This document shows positions 41,486-51,277 of a DNA stretch of 64,000 nt, piece after piece. The translations under genes and the position numbers were made by a program. The stretch spans positions 124,001-188,000 of the forward strand of contig NZ_JACJOD010000041.1 of NCBI RefSeq assembly GCF_014695385.1. The letters are read 5' to 3'. This stretch comes from Trichocoleus sp. FACHB-46 (GTDB lineage Bacteria > Cyanobacteriota > Cyanobacteriia > FACHB-46). The notes beneath the pieces were generated by a model. The model was not told the DNA's origin and did not search any database. It worked only from the letters and a program-made list of their open reading frames with translations. The first letter of the stretch is position 1, and the number at the start of each line of letters is the position of its first letter.

Positions 41486-43417
41486 TTATGATTCGCGTCC
41501 AGAAGACCAAGTATCGCGCCACTTCACGGTGCCTTCGCTGGCAATGACCCAACGGCGTGAGACAATGTTTTCCCGGATGGGTGACTGGCCTTCGCGTAGC
41601 AAAACATATTTGTAATTAATCAGCTTGCCAGCACTTTCATCAAACGGAATTTCGCCAAACCAGGTGTTGGTGTTGATGTACTCCAAGGGATAGGCTTTCG
41701 CAATATCCCAGTTACCCAGTTCTGGGCAGTCACCAATTACGGCAATTCGCTCACCCAGCTTGGTTTGTACACCGTTGAGTTGCGCCCGCACAATGGTTTG
41801 TCCCTTCACTCGCTCGCCCACATGACTCAATACGATGACATCACGAGGTTCTAGTTCTAAATTGATTAGTTTGCCATCTACTACCTCAAACTTGCGTCGG
41901 GTCAGAATGCAGGTATGTTCACCATCGGGTAAATCGGTGATGACCTCTGGCACTTGGCTGGTTTCACCCCGATTCATCGCTACGAAACAAACAGAATCAC
42001 GGTAACGCCGGATATAACAATAAACATTGGGTGTGAGATATCTTTGCCACTGCCCCCCCATTGACACCGCAGGGTTGAGGCGACGCAAACCAGACAGCAA
42101 ACGGATATCCCGATATAGCGGTGTATCGGTATCCCACTGGCTCATCATGGGACGGTTGTAAGGATCATCGCCACCATTGGTATCATCATGTAGATACTGC
42201 TCAGTGCCGTAGTAGATGCAAGGAATTCCCCGACAAGTCATGATTAGAGCGATCGCCACCCTCACCAGATCTGGATCTGAATTAAGGCTTTGAAAGCGTG
42301 GCATGTCGTGATTATCAATAAAGGTAATCAGTTCATTTGCACCCTTATAGCGATGATCAAGGTCAAAAATAGTTTGAATCTCTTGAAACCCTAGATCTGA
42401 TCCCTGTGCCAAGGTGGAGCGAATGGCTAGACAGAGGCCAAAGTCCAGCATGGTCATGCCAGATTCGTTGGCAAACTCAACCGAGCGATCGCTGAATGGA
42501 CTGCTGAAAATCCACTCGCCAAAGATAAACACATCCGGTTTGTGGCTCAGAATATCGGCGTTGAACTCCTGCCAAAACCAAATGGGCATGTGCTTAACTG
42601 TGTCTACCCGTAAAGCATCTACACCTCGATCGAGCCACTGCTTAATCGCTGATTTGATGTAGTTACGGTATTGGATATTGTTTTCATTGAAGGTCGCCAA
42701 ACCGGATAACTCGCAGTTTTGCACCTGCCATTCATCTTCCCAATTGGTTACTTCACCATAATGGTGATACCAATTGTCTTTATCATCATTGAAGTCGGCA
42801 ATCTTGATTCCGTCGTCATACAGTTCTCCTTTCTTGCCGCTGAAGTCAGGATTGCTGTGGTTACAGACAATATCGAGCACTAACTTCATTCGGCGCTTGT
42901 GCATCTCCTCAATCAAGCGATCGAAGGTAGTATTTCTCGTCTCCTGCGTGTTGTTTAGGGAAGGGTCTTCGCCCTCCGCAATAAAACGAGGGTTGATGCG
43001 CTTAAAGTCTTTAGTCCAGTAACCGTGAATTGCTGCTTGTGCTACAAACAGTTCTTCTACCTGCTCAAATAACGGTGTGAGCCAAATTGCCGTCACACCT
43101 AGATTTTTCAGATAATCGAGTTTATCAATTACACCCTGAAGATCTCCGCCCCAGTACTTGCCCCAATCTTGCCGTTCTGGATCGTATAGTTCGGCATTGG
43201 GACCCTCGCTGTTGTCAGGATCGCCATCATGAAAGCGATCGACCACGATGAAGTAAATAGTTTCCTGGCGGAACTCAATATCCCTGGTGTAGAGAAACTC
43301 TAAATCAATTTCACTATCGGGTTTAGGAGCCGCTACTACCAGCGATTCAACTTTCTCCTGAGCATCTGTAACCTCATACTGTTCGGTAGAGAGTTGAGAG
43401 GGAGGCGTTGTGACCAT
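41486..43417 (-). CDS. GH13 alpha-amylase-type enzyme with C-terminal CBM20
   Basis: The protein has 643 residues. A 45-residue N-terminal region without signal peptide leads to a GH13 barrel: YFIVVDRFHDGD, TAIWLTPLFEQ, LDIVCNHSNPD, the nucleophile in VDALRVDTVKHMP, the acid in VFIFGEWIF and FIDNHDMPRF. A CBM20 starch-binding domain covers about 545-640 (VIGDCPELGNWDIAKAYPL, NYKYVLL). It resembles intracellular alpha-amylases or cyclomaltodextrinase-like enzymes that act on glycogen or maltodextrins. Being upstream of treZ, it probably supplies or trims maltodextrin for trehalose formation. Confidence 0.92.
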   Translation of the reverse strand: MVTTPPSQLSTEQYEVTDAQEKVESLVVAAPKPDSEIDLEFLYTRDIEFRQETIYFIVVDRFHDGDPDNSEGPNAELYDPERQDWGKYWGGDLQGVIDKLDYLKNLGVTAIWLTPLFEQVEELFVAQAAIHGYWTKDFKRINPRFIAEGEDPSLNNTQETRNTTFDRLIEEMHKRRMKLVLDIVCNHSNPDFSGKKGELYDDGIKIADFNDDKDNWYHHYGEVTNWEDEWQVQNCELSGLATFNENNIQYRNYIKSAIKQWLDRGVDALRVDTVKHMPIWFWQEFNADILSHKPDVFIFGEWIFSSPFSDRSVEFANESGMTMLDFGLCLAIRSTLAQGSDLGFQEIQTIFDLDHRYKGANELITFIDNHDMPRFQSLNSDPDLVRVAIALIMTCRGIPCIYYGTEQYLHDDTNGGDDPYNRPMMSQWDTDTPLYRDIRLLSGLRRLNPAVSMGGQWQRYLTPNVYCYIRRYRDSVCFVAMNRGETSQVPEVITDLPDGEHTCILTRRKFEVVDGKLINLELEPRDVIVLSHVGERVKGQTIVRAQLNGVQTKLGERIAVIGDCPELGNWDIAKAYPLEYINTNTWFGEIPFDESAGKLINYKYVLLREGQSPIRENIVSRRWVIASEGTVKWRDTWSSGRES

Positions 43418-43679
43418 AAGATTTTTTATACTTTTATAGATTTTTAATGAATTTTAGCGTCACTAGTCTGTAGAGAATGTAACGAATCAAGTCTCTATTT
43501 GTATATCTACCTATGGGTAGGCGATAGATAGAGCTTCTATTAGTAACGATCGCTGCTAAGCAATTTTTGGCTCCCTTATTCTTAGTAGCTCTTAAGGTGG
43601 ACGTTCACCTAAATCAGAGACAGCTATCCTTCTGAGCATGGCTTGACAAGATCTCTTTTTTGAATGACCAAGGACAGTT

Positions 43680-43772
43680 ATGGTTACGGAAAATCCCATT
43701 CAACTACAAAAGCATCTGAAAGGAGTTGACTATTCTGTTATTAAGGAAGACCTAGTAGGCGATCTTGAGTAG
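43680..43772 (+). pseudogene. Truncated DUF2795-like gene
   Basis: The frame reads NPIQLQKHLKGVDYSVIKED then LVGDLE and a stop, 30 codons in all. The first part matches the start of DUF2795 proteins, which normally run on for about 35 more residues. The downstream half is missing and the next gene begins just after it, so this is probably a fragment. The rest of 43418-43782 is intergenic and otherwise empty to my eye. Confidence 0.5.
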
Positions 43773-43782
43773 GCAACCTCGC

Positions 43783-44295
43783 ATGAACGATATTCAGCGA
43801 GTTGGTGACTTGGAGATTGTCCAAGACTTGGAGTTTCAGCGCCGCGCTTGGGCGATACAACGTCTTAGCTGGATTGGGTGGGGGCTAATTGCGGTAGGAG
43901 CACTAGCGGGCTTATTCGGCTCAGGTCCCCTTAGTCGAGGTAATGTTAGTAGTCCAAGCGATTCGCTACAGTTGGAGTACGACCGTTTCGGACGCTTCCA
44001 CGCCCCAGCCAAGCTGAAAATCATCTTGGGAGCAGGCAGTGAACAGAACGGTAAGGTGAAGGTCTGGTTGAGCCGCTCTTACTTGGAGTCAACCGAAGTG
44101 CAACAGGTGACTCCGCAGCCAGAGTGGGTGGAAGCAAGCCCCGATCGCCTGACTTATGTTTTTCGCACGACTGCTCTCGATCGCCCTACAGCCGTGACAT
44201 TTTACTTACAGCCAGATCAAGTAGGTCTGCAAACTGGTCAGGTTGGAGTCGTTACAGGACCAACCCTTAGATTTAATCAATTAATATATCCCTAA
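43783..44295 (+). CDS. Single-span membrane protein of unknown function
   Basis: From the ATG at 43783 (a TTG at 43765 is possible) the protein has 170 residues. A short cytoplasmic stretch precedes one membrane span (about 29-47, LSWIGWGLIAVGALAGLFG), then a periplasmic or lumenal beta-rich domain (QLEYDRFGRFHAPAKLKIIL, KVWLSRSYLESTEVQ, LTYVFRTT, VTFYLQPDQVGLQTGQVGVV). The next gene, a YetF-like membrane protein, starts 3 nt after the stop, so the two are coupled and probably work together. Family not named by me. Confidence 0.72.
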   Translation: MNDIQRVGDLEIVQDLEFQRRAWAIQRLSWIGWGLIAVGALAGLFGSGPLSRGNVSSPSDSLQLEYDRFGRFHAPAKLKIILGAGSEQNGKVKVWLSRSYLESTEVQQVTPQPEWVEASPDRLTYVFRTTALDRPTAVTFYLQPDQVGLQTGQVGVVTGPTLRFNQLIYP

Positions 44296-44298
44296 ATA

Positions 44299-44742
44299 AT
44301 GAACTCGGTGCTACGGGCTGTTGTGCTCTACGTTATTTTGATGCTGCTCTTTCGCCTCAGTGGGAAGCGTTCTCTGGCCCAGATTACAACTTTTGATTTT
44401 GTGCTGGTATTAATTGTAGGAGAGGCCACGCAGCAAGCACTCTTGGGCGAAGATTTCTCTCTCACCAACGCCTTCTTAGTAATCTTAACTTTGGTTGGTC
44501 TGGATACCGTTATGTCCCTCTGGAAACAGCGATCGCCTCAAGTTGAGAAATGGATTGATGGGGTTCCTGTCATCATCGTTGCGGAAGGAAAGCTATTACA
44601 GGACCGGATGAAGCAGGCACGAGTAGATGCCGATGACATCCTAGCAGCCGCGCGAGAATTGCATGGATTAGAGCGCATGGATCAAATTAAATATGCCGTT
44701 TTAGAACGGAGTGGGGGAATTTCAATTATTCCTAAACCCTAA
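44299..44742 (+). CDS. DUF421/YetF-like membrane protein
   Basis: The protein has 147 residues. Three membrane spans (about 4-20, 33-45, 54-75) precede a cytoplasmic YetF-type domain ([59 protein letters not shown]). It is shorter than Bacillus YetF, which has a longer C-terminal domain. The start is 3 nt after the preceding single-span membrane protein. Role not established for the family, though Bacillus relatives are linked to membrane lipid or spore germination functions. It ends 2 nt before the convergent bioB stop. Confidence 0.85.
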   Translation: MNSVLRAVVLYVILMLLFRLSGKRSLAQITTFDFVLVLIVGEATQQALLGEDFSLTNAFLVILTLVGLDTVMSLWKQRSPQVEKWIDGVPVIIVAEGKLLQDRMKQARVDADDILAAARELHGLERMDQIKYAVLERSGGISIIPKP

Positions 44743-44744
44743 TT

Positions 44745-45716
44745 TTATGAACTTGGAGATGCTACCGAACTGGAGACAGAGAGGGGTTTGGGGGTCATGC
44801 CTAGACGCTGCAACATCTGCTCATCATGGTTATGGTCTGGGTTGGGAGTCGTCAACAAAACTGGTCCTGTAAAGATGGAGTTGGCACCTGCAAAGAAGCA
44901 AAGTGCTTGCAACTCATCGCTCATTTGTAAGCGTCCTGCTGAGAGACGCACCATTGCTTGAGGAAACAGAATCCGAGTCGTGGCGATCGTTCTAACTAAC
45001 TCGATTGAATCTACAGGTGTGGTGTCTTCAAGCGGAGTCCCAGACACCGGAACTAAACAGTTAATCGGGATAGATTCTGGAGTGGGTTCTAGGCCACAAA
45101 GCGCCTCTAACAATTCCAGGCGATCGCTCACAGATTCGCCCATACCCAATATGCCACCGCAGCACACAGAAATCCCCGCTTCACTTACCGCCCGAATCGT
45201 CTCTAATCGGTCCTGATAAGTACGGGTGGTAATTACTTGCGAATAATAGGAAGGGGAAGTATCCAAATTGTGATTGTACGCAGTCAAACCTGCTGCCTTA
45301 AGTTGTTGCGCTTGGTGTGGCTTCAGCATGCCTAAGGTGCAACAAACTTCTATATCCAGGTCGGCAACTTGGCGGACCATCTCTAACACGCGATCGAACA
45401 AGGGGCCATCTTTCACTTCTCGCCAAGCAGCACCCATGCAAAAGCGAGTAGCACCATTTGCCTTAGCCACGCGAGCTTCAGCTAGTACCTCTTCAACATT
45501 CATGAGGGCTTGAGGTTTGAGATCGGTTTGATTGTGAACGCTCTGGGAGCAGTAAGCACAATCTTCTGGGCACAAACCAGTTTTGATATTGCTGAGCGTG
45601 CATAGCTGAACTGCATGCGGATCGTGATGCTCTCGGTGAACCCGTTGGGCCTCAAAGAGGAGATCTGGTAACGGCTGTTGGTAAATCTGGGTAATCCGAT
45701 CAAGAGTTGCAGACAT
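44745..45716 (-). CDS. bioB: Biotin synthase
   Basis: This radical SAM enzyme inserts sulfur into dethiobiotin to make biotin. The 323 residues hold the Fe-S cluster motif [11 protein letters not shown] (cysteines about 49, 53 and 56), the following [34 protein letters not shown] and [11 protein letters not shown]. The TIM-barrel core is complete. A C-terminal tail of about 25 Ser/Val-rich residues is variable. The gene ends 2 nt from the convergent DUF421 gene. No BirA-type operator palindrome is obvious upstream. Confidence 0.97.
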   Translation of the reverse strand: MSATLDRITQIYQQPLPDLLFEAQRVHREHHDPHAVQLCTLSNIKTGLCPEDCAYCSQSVHNQTDLKPQALMNVEEVLAEARVAKANGATRFCMGAAWREVKDGPLFDRVLEMVRQVADLDIEVCCTLGMLKPHQAQQLKAAGLTAYNHNLDTSPSYYSQVITTRTYQDRLETIRAVSEAGISVCCGGILGMGESVSDRLELLEALCGLEPTPESIPINCLVPVSGTPLEDTTPVDSIELVRTIATTRILFPQAMVRLSAGRLQMSDELQALCFFAGANSIFTGPVLLTTPNPDHNHDEQMLQRLGMTPKPLSVSSSVASPSS

Positions 45717-46233
45717 GGCACACGTCGTAGCGAGATAGTTTCAGAGAGTTGAAGTAATTCACACCCCTAGTAGAGATTATCAGTCTCGATCCAATTTGAG
45801 CTACTGAGTGTTGGAGCAGGTTAAATCAGTTCACGGTAGGAGCAGCCACCCAAAGTTAACTTTAGTTAAAAATATCTACCCCAATCTACATGATATTACG
45901 CAGAAAACAGGTAATCAGCTAAAATACAATCACATTATTTTTGTGTAATCACAGAAAATATACTGAGATGTACCTGCTCACTAGCGACTGATGGAAGCAA
46001 TGACAAGCTTACATTGACCTTAATTTACTTGCTGTTGGCGAGCGGCGCTTAAAAACCACAGCTCAACCCTCAATTCAGGTTGACAGGATACTTTTTACCG
46101 TGAACAAACCCAATAAATTGAGATTAAGGATTGGAACTTAGCTAGAAATTCTAATCAGGTAGAGCAGTGTGGGGTTTAACCAGAGGCATGAGTTAACTTT
46201 CAGGTTTTCGATAACTTGATTTAGCAGGTCGCC
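45717..46233. other. Intergenic region, 517 nt, no gene found
   Basis: It is an AT-rich stretch between divergent genes (bioB and the unassigned 46234 gene). I see no open frame of note, no RNA gene and no long palindrome. TAAAATACAATCACATTATT near 45920 could be promoter material. Confidence 0.45.
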
Positions 46234-46914
46234 GTGAAAACTAAGGTTTTGACAGTTTTAAGCGCAACAGTAGCATCAATCAAATCAGGTCCAGGCTGGA
46301 GCTTAGTTGATTGCCCAGAGCCTAGCTCCAACCCTCGCTTGCCAGCAAATCTAGCTGCTAGCAGTTCTACAGGTTCAGCGCTGCTCGTGCGATCGCAGAA
46401 AACGGCACAGCCTACTTGCTATGAACTTGAGAAACAATGGTTGTTAGTCCAGAAATATAACGCCTGGCAACCGCGCTGCGTCAGCGGGACCTTTCCTAAT
46501 CAGCAAGAGTTAGGGATGCGTCTGGCGGCTGAACAGAACTTACGAGTAGAGACAACTAGCTCTCTAACTTACCATCCCGCCTTTGACTGGCAGCTAACAG
46601 CATGGCCGACCGATAGCCATACCAGCTTGTCGGATACAGATAGCCTAACGCCTTGTTTAGTTTTAGATCAGGCTGGACAGTACAAAATTCGGTTTGTCGT
46701 TGCCGCTCCTGATAACCATCCCCAGCCCGCCCCTACTACTGAAAGAGCCGATCCAGTCATTGTGGGTGATTTCACGATCACAGCTTGCGACGAAGGGATT
46801 ACCGCAAGTGCGATCGCGCTTGCCAACTTTACAGTCAACGGCACTCCCACACAAACGGCTCAGGAACCATATTTATTTTTGGTAGCCGTTTATGCGGGGT
46901 TAGCTTGTTTATGA
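46234..46914 (+). CDS. Protein of unknown function
   Basis: The protein has 226 residues with a GTG start. There is no clear signal peptide; the first residues KTKVLTVLSATVASIKSG are only weakly hydrophobic. The middle contains QPTCYELEKQWLLVQKYNAW and a few isolated cysteines, and the end has a beta-like pattern (QAGQYKIRFVVAAPD, VIVGDFTITACD, ANFTVNGTPTQ). Composition is polar and low in charged residues, as in extracellular or carbohydrate-binding proteins, but that is weak evidence. I do not recognise a family. The stop lies 13 nt from that of the convergent BrkB-type gene. Confidence 0.55.
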   Translation: MKTKVLTVLSATVASIKSGPGWSLVDCPEPSSNPRLPANLAASSSTGSALLVRSQKTAQPTCYELEKQWLLVQKYNAWQPRCVSGTFPNQQELGMRLAAEQNLRVETTSSLTYHPAFDWQLTAWPTDSHTSLSDTDSLTPCLVLDQAGQYKIRFVVAAPDNHPQPAPTTERADPVIVGDFTITACDEGITASAIALANFTVNGTPTQTAQEPYLFLVAVYAGLACL

Positions 46915-46927
46915 GGGATGGGTTGCG

Positions 46928-47845
46928 TTACCGCTCTTGGCCGAGCTTGGGGGCTTCGTTCTGAGCATCTAGAGGAGTATTGCTGCGAGCAAGCCGCCAC
47001 TTAGAACCATAGTGCTTGGAATAAACCTGGGTAAACTCCGCCCCAAACAACAGAATTTGGGCTGAGTAATAAACCCAAACTAAAACCACTACGAAAGAAC
47101 CCGCTGCCCCATAGGGAGAGGCAACACCACTATTGCCTAGATAAAGGCCGAGCAGCCACTTACCTACAGTAAACAGTAAAGAAGTGACAATGGCACCATG
47201 CCACACATCACCCCAAGGCACTCTGACATCTGGTAGCACTCGGTAAATCAAGCCAAAGAGGAGAGTGATAACCCCGAAGGAAATCACAAAATTGACGAGC
47301 TGCCAGAGGATGGCGAGACCAGGGATCAAATGGCCAAAGAAGTTGCCAATCCCTGCCAGCGCCGCACTCGCTACCAAAGAAACTAGTAGCAAAAAGCCAA
47401 TCACCAGCACCATAGCAAAAGAGGTGGCACGGGCTTTCACCATACCTTTAACACCTTCCTTAGAAGGTGGAATTTCCCAGATGGTATTTAGCGCATCTTG
47501 TAGCTGGGCAAAAACGCCGGAAGCTCCCAAAAGCAGTGTCACTACACTGATTACCGTGGCAACGATGCCAGAGGAAGGGTGGGAGGCACTCTGGATCATG
47601 GTTTGAATGGCCTCAGCACCTTGTCGGCCAACTAGACCTTGAATTTGTTCGTCTAGTTGGTTACGAGCAGCCTCAGGACCGAAAACGAAGCCCGCGATCG
47701 CAATCACAATGACGAGCAGGGGCGCGAGAGAAAACACCGTGTAATATGCCAACGCTGCCGCTAACAAGGGCACTTTATCTGCTTGCCATTCAGTTACCGT
47801 ATCTTTTAGCAGCGTCCAAACTGCCTTGAGGTTCATCGATGTCAC
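46928..47845 (-). CDS. YihY/BrkB-family inner membrane protein
   Basis: The protein has 305 residues. AGGAG lies 8 nt before the ATG. After a cytoplasmic start containing WQADKVPLLAAALAYYTVFS, the family-typical first span, there are five more spans (LAPLLVIVIAIAGFVFG, IVATVISVVTLLLGASGVFA, FAMVLVIGFLLLVSLVASAA, ILWQLVNFVISFGVITLLFG and GSFVVVLVWVYYSAQILLFG). The pattern GAEFTQVYSKHYG near the end is typical of the family. Once called ribonuclease BN, these proteins are now of uncertain function; membrane homeostasis is a common suggestion. A basic cytoplasmic tail follows. Confidence 0.9.
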   Translation of the reverse strand: MTSMNLKAVWTLLKDTVTEWQADKVPLLAAALAYYTVFSLAPLLVIVIAIAGFVFGPEAARNQLDEQIQGLVGRQGAEAIQTMIQSASHPSSGIVATVISVVTLLLGASGVFAQLQDALNTIWEIPPSKEGVKGMVKARATSFAMVLVIGFLLLVSLVASAALAGIGNFFGHLIPGLAILWQLVNFVISFGVITLLFGLIYRVLPDVRVPWGDVWHGAIVTSLLFTVGKWLLGLYLGNSGVASPYGAAGSFVVVLVWVYYSAQILLFGAEFTQVYSKHYGSKWRLARSNTPLDAQNEAPKLGQER

Positions 47846-47990
47846 TCCTAAAATTTATTCGCTTTGGTTTCTACTTAGATTTCTTAGATTTCTAAATATT
47901 TAACTGCGATCGCAGTGAATAATAGTTATTGGTAAGCAATTAAATAAGGTAAGGGCGCAACGTTGCGCCCCTGGGAAAGTTATCTGATGC

Positions 47991-48197
47991 TTAGTCAGGC
48001 TTGCGATGCCAATTGCCGTCATCGCCCTTCTCGTAGTCTCGCTTCACAGCTGCCCAAGCCACCCGGAAAGCCCGTTCTTCCTCGCCTTCGTATTCGTCAA
48101 AAGCGTGGTTAAACGCTGCTAGGAAGATTTCCTGGGCATGGTGAGGCAGGTGATGCTTAACTGCATCGGGTAACTCCTTCACTTCGGTGTAGGGCAT
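47991..48197 (-). CDS. chaB: ChaB-family protein
   Basis: I chose the ATG at 48197, supported by AGGAGGG 5 to 6 nt upstream, giving 68 residues; an upstream start seven codons earlier lacks this. The sequence is ChaB-like throughout: YTEVKELPDAVKHHLPHHAQ, EIFLAAFNHAFDEYEG, EERAFRVAWAAVKRDYEKG and a basic end. ChaB is a small soluble regulator of cation transport in E. coli (beside ChaA), but here no exchanger is adjacent; the neighbour is an acidic hydrophilic protein. Cyanobacteria often have standalone ChaB genes linked to stress. Confidence 0.88.
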   Translation of the reverse strand: MPYTEVKELPDAVKHHLPHHAQEIFLAAFNHAFDEYEGEEERAFRVAWAAVKRDYEKGDDGNWHRKPD

Positions 48198-48262
48198 AAA
48201 ATCCCTCCTACATTTCACAAAGTAGATTAAAGTGAGCGCCTCATGTCCCTACGAAAGGAAGC

Positions 48263-48628
48263 CTAGCGCCAAATACGCTCGCCGTTTTCGTCTACCCGCG
48301 CTTGGCGAATCACATCAGAAATTTCTTCAGCATCCTTCACATGATGCAGGGGCTTTTGCGTCCCATCGGGTTCATCCACTACAAAGTAGGTAGGAACGAC
48401 AATGTGATCCCCAGTGATGTCTGGCGCATCTACTGCAACTTGCTGCGCTTTTTCTTGCAGACTCTTAGAATCATCAATGCGATCGCCAGGGTTAGCCGTT
48501 AGATTACCCTTACCTACGCGATCCATTTCCTCTTTCTGCTCTCGCTTTTGTTGCGGATCGACTTCCTCAGGAGTCATCGGTTGATTGATACCTGAAGGAT
48601 CGGGATAAGATGCAGAATCTTTATTCAT
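48263..48628 (-). CDS. Hydrophilic acidic protein of unknown function
   Basis: The protein has 121 residues, no signal peptide and few hydrophobic stretches. The first half (PDPSGINQPMTPEEVDPQQK, EQKEEMDRVGKGNLTANPGD) looks disordered; the second half (DITGDHIVVPTYFVVDEPDG, LHHVKDAEEISDVIRQARVD) is probably a short folded beta-alpha unit. It is 65 nt upstream of chaB on the same strand and could be co-transcribed. The composition resembles stress-induced hydrophilic proteins; function unknown. Confidence 0.68.
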   Translation of the reverse strand: MNKDSASYPDPSGINQPMTPEEVDPQQKREQKEEMDRVGKGNLTANPGDRIDDSKSLQEKAQQVAVDAPDITGDHIVVPTYFVVDEPDGTQKPLHHVKDAEEISDVIRQARVDENGERIWR

Positions 48629-48840
48629 ATTAAAAATTCCAAAATTTCAAAACTGCAATTAAATGCCTATCCGTAGATTAAAAAAATAGCAGCGCGATCG
48701 CCTCCAACCAACGGGATAGCTTATCTGAGTAACAGGGAAGAGATTAGAGAAAGGAGGAGAGAGGAAGGATGAAGGAGCAGGAATGAGGAAGTAGAAGCCA
48801 GAGAATAAAAGAGAACGTAGGCTATAGACGTGTCTAAGCT

Positions 48841-48938
48841 CTCGAAACACTGACAACAAAACTCGTTTGGAGGGGGTCTGGGGGACGCAACCGTCCCTCA
48901 GCGGGGGTTTGGGGGCGAGTGCCCCCAAGGCTCGGATT
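48841..48938. repeat. Dispersed G-rich repeat, copy 1
   Basis: This 98-nt element begins CTCGAAACAC and contains GGAGGGGGTCTGGGGGACGC and a hairpin TTGGGGGC-GAGT-GCCCCCAA (48909-48928). A second copy lies at 51488-51583. The remainder of the gap 48629-48985 contains no gene that I would accept. Confidence 0.75.
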
Positions 48939-48985
48939 TAGTTAAACCAAAGCATCAACTAAACATCTCAACTACAAATCCCGCC

Positions 48986-50248
48986 CTAACCTTGTCGCAA
49001 AATCCCAAACACAGACGTATAACCGTGTAGAAACGTGCTGCCACCAATCGGCCCAATTTCCCCATTACAAAAGAAACCACTCAAAGGTATATTGCCAAAA
49101 TAGCGGCTGAATAAATGCGAGTCGAAATTGGCTTCTCCATAAAGCCCCTCACCTCGACCCAAACAAGAAAACATTAAAGCCGCCTCAGAAGTTGGGCTGT
49201 CGGAATTTTGTTGGCAATAACGCTCCAGCAAATTGCGGAGATCGTCCGCCGAAGCTTCAGCATCGCGTAAATGAAACCGAATCCGTTGACCAGGCCGTAC
49301 CCGATCGCCGATCGCGATCGCTCCTACCCTTGGATCAACCCCCAGCACCTGCCGGATCAAAAAATCCCCCTGCTCCAGCGTTTGCTTAAAGGCATTGCGA
49401 GCCACCCCCACAAACAACGAATGCTGTGCCAGCGATCGGTCCTCTTCGCTCATCTCTTGGATCAGCTCTTGCAGCACCGTTAGAGGAGTACGGCCTTGAC
49501 CATTGCTTGCCCCTAGGTCCTCCTCGGTTTGAGCTTCGAGCCCTAGTAAGATATTGCGCTCCCCTTCCGTCACCCGGTAGGTAGGGCCAATGGGCCGACA
49601 GCCTTGAGCTACAATCGTTTCCACCACAATTTTGCCGCTGAGAGCGACTCCTACAATGCCCTCTCGTAGGAGTTCGTAATTGCAAAACAGACCGTTGTTA
49701 CCGCCCATCGCATTGGCACTGGCAAGACCGCCAACCTTAATCGAGCCAGGGTAAGCAAAATCTAGCCCCTGCAACAAATCATTGAGCTTAGAAGACATCG
49801 GGTCAACCAACAGAATGAAATGAGGCTGATCCTCTGGCAAGACCCCAATCACTTTTACCCAAGCATCCGGCGAACTATCCAGATCCGGCAATTCCTCCGC
49901 TGTCACATGAAAAGCCTGAATCTTCACCTCTGGCAAGTAAGCCAGACTCAAGCTCAGAGCAGGCTCCATCTCCACTTCTTGAGCCTCTCCACTGGAATCA
50001 ACTCCAATAATGCCACCCCCACTACAGCCGATGAGGGTAGGCACCGACAAACGTTCCTTCAGGAGAGGCATCAGGCGGGAATACTCACTGGCAAAGGCGG
50101 CTGAGATGAACAAAATGCCAAAATTCGCTGCAACGCCTAACTGCTCCTGTGCTCGTTCCACCACTTCCTCAATTGCCGCCTCCAAAGAAGAACGAGTTGA
50201 CAAGGCATTTGCCCATTTCATCCGATCGGCTGTGGGTGCTTCTACCAT
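48986..50248 (-). CDS. FIST domain protein
   Basis: The protein has 420 residues. The FIST N-terminal domain covers about 35-240 (NFGILFISAAFASEYSRLMP, TLIGCSGGGIIGVDSSGEAQ, HFILLVDPMSSKLNDLLQGL, KVGGLASANAMGGNN) and FIST-C about 250-400 (GVARNAFKQTLEQGDFLIRQ, VGAIAIGDRVRPGQRIRFHL, then FFCNGEIGPIGGSTFLHGYT). FIST domains sense small ligands, often amino acids, and usually sit with kinases or cyclases. Here it is a standalone protein in the cytoplasm, probably a trans-acting receptor for a partner elsewhere. The gene is downstream of prmA on the same strand with a 129-nt gap. Confidence 0.9.
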   Translation of the reverse strand: MVEAPTADRMKWANALSTRSSLEAAIEEVVERAQEQLGVAANFGILFISAAFASEYSRLMPLLKERLSVPTLIGCSGGGIIGVDSSGEAQEVEMEPALSLSLAYLPEVKIQAFHVTAEELPDLDSSPDAWVKVIGVLPEDQPHFILLVDPMSSKLNDLLQGLDFAYPGSIKVGGLASANAMGGNNGLFCNYELLREGIVGVALSGKIVVETIVAQGCRPIGPTYRVTEGERNILLGLEAQTEEDLGASNGQGRTPLTVLQELIQEMSEEDRSLAQHSLFVGVARNAFKQTLEQGDFLIRQVLGVDPRVGAIAIGDRVRPGQRIRFHLRDAEASADDLRNLLERYCQQNSDSPTSEAALMFSCLGRGEGLYGEANFDSHLFSRYFGNIPLSGFFCNGEIGPIGGSTFLHGYTSVFGILRQG

Positions 50249-50377
50249 GACAATTTCCCCTTCTCCAGTGCAGCATCCTTTCCAAAGTTTAGACCGCCAC
50301 GAGTAGAGGCGATCGCACCTATTTAGCAGGTGTTGGCATCAGGACTTCACCTAATCCCTGTCAACTAGGATACAGGT

Positions 50378-51277
50378 CTAAGAACGACGAATATTCAGAC
50401 AACACCAATCCTGCCGCCGCCACAACGTCGCCACAATCCAATCATTTTGCTCCAGCGTATCGGCGATCGGCTTCACCTGGTCCAGCAAAATACCGCTGAG
50501 AATCCCCCAAGTAGTCGCTTTAGCCAAAGCCGCCATATCAGGGATCATATCCAAGATGACCTCAGCCAGAATATTACACGTAAAGCCATCCACAGGCCCC
50601 TGAGTCATTTGAATCAAGCGATCGAGACTGCCTGTTTCAACCAACAGTCGGTCCGGATCAACCTGATTTAACTCCACATTTTCGTGAACCGAGCGAACCG
50701 CTAGCGGATCAATGTCAACCGCGTAAGCTTTCCGCGCTCCCAACAACACTGCCCCGACCGAAAGAATGCCAGAGCCACAACCAATATCCGCCACAACTAC
50801 ATCTGTCGCCCCTGGCCCCATCCGCATCTCTAATGCTTCCAGGCAAAGCTGAGTCGTTGGGTGCGCCCCTGTTCCAAACGCCACCCCAGGATCTAGACGT
50901 AGAAGCAAACGATCTTCCAGAGTTGCCTCATCCGGTAGTGGCAGCCAGGCTGGATAGATTAAGAAGCGATCGCCAATCTTCTGCGGTTGCCAGTGCTGCT
51001 TCCAGCTACTAGACCAATCCTCCTCATCAATAATTTCCCATTGCACCGCTGGAACAGGCATCCCCACAGCCAGCGCATCTTGACGCAGCAACAAAGCCAA
51101 CGCTGCCAAATCCAACAGGTGAGCTTGCTCCTGAGGCAAATACGCCTTCACCAAACAAGCATGGCCTCTAATTTCACTAGACGTACCTTTACAGCCAAAA
51201 TCCTCTAGCCGCCAAAAAGCTAAATCGTCCAGCGCCGGATCGCAAAGAACCTGAATTTCCCACCAGCTATTTGCCAA
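50378..51277 (-). CDS. prmA: Ribosomal protein L11 methyltransferase
   Basis: The protein has 299 residues and starts with TTG; the N-terminus [20 protein letters not shown] matches cyanobacterial PrmA so the start is credible. The SAM-binding motif [17 protein letters not shown] lies near 162, with [13 protein letters not shown] before it and [16 protein letters not shown] after, holding the NIL motif that replaces NPPY. The enzyme trimethylates amino groups of ribosomal protein L11. A cysteine-rich basic end ([14 protein letters not shown]) closes it. Confidence 0.95.
   Translation of the reverse strand: MANSWWEIQVLCDPALDDLAFWRLEDFGCKGTSSEIRGHACLVKAYLPQEQAHLLDLAALALLLRQDALAVGMPVPAVQWEIIDEEDWSSSWKQHWQPQKIGDRFLIYPAWLPLPDEATLEDRLLLRLDPGVAFGTGAHPTTQLCLEALEMRMGPGATDVVVADIGCGSGILSVGAVLLGARKAYAVDIDPLAVRSVHENVELNQVDPDRLLVETGSLDRLIQMTQGPVDGFTCNILAEVILDMIPDMAALAKATTWGILSGILLDQVKPIADTLEQNDWIVATLWRRQDWCCLNIRRS

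Noticed and set aside
48659-48928. Minus-strand frame of 89 codons
   Set aside because: It covers the G-rich repeat element, has no ribosome binding site and an odd Pro/Leu/Phe-rich translation.
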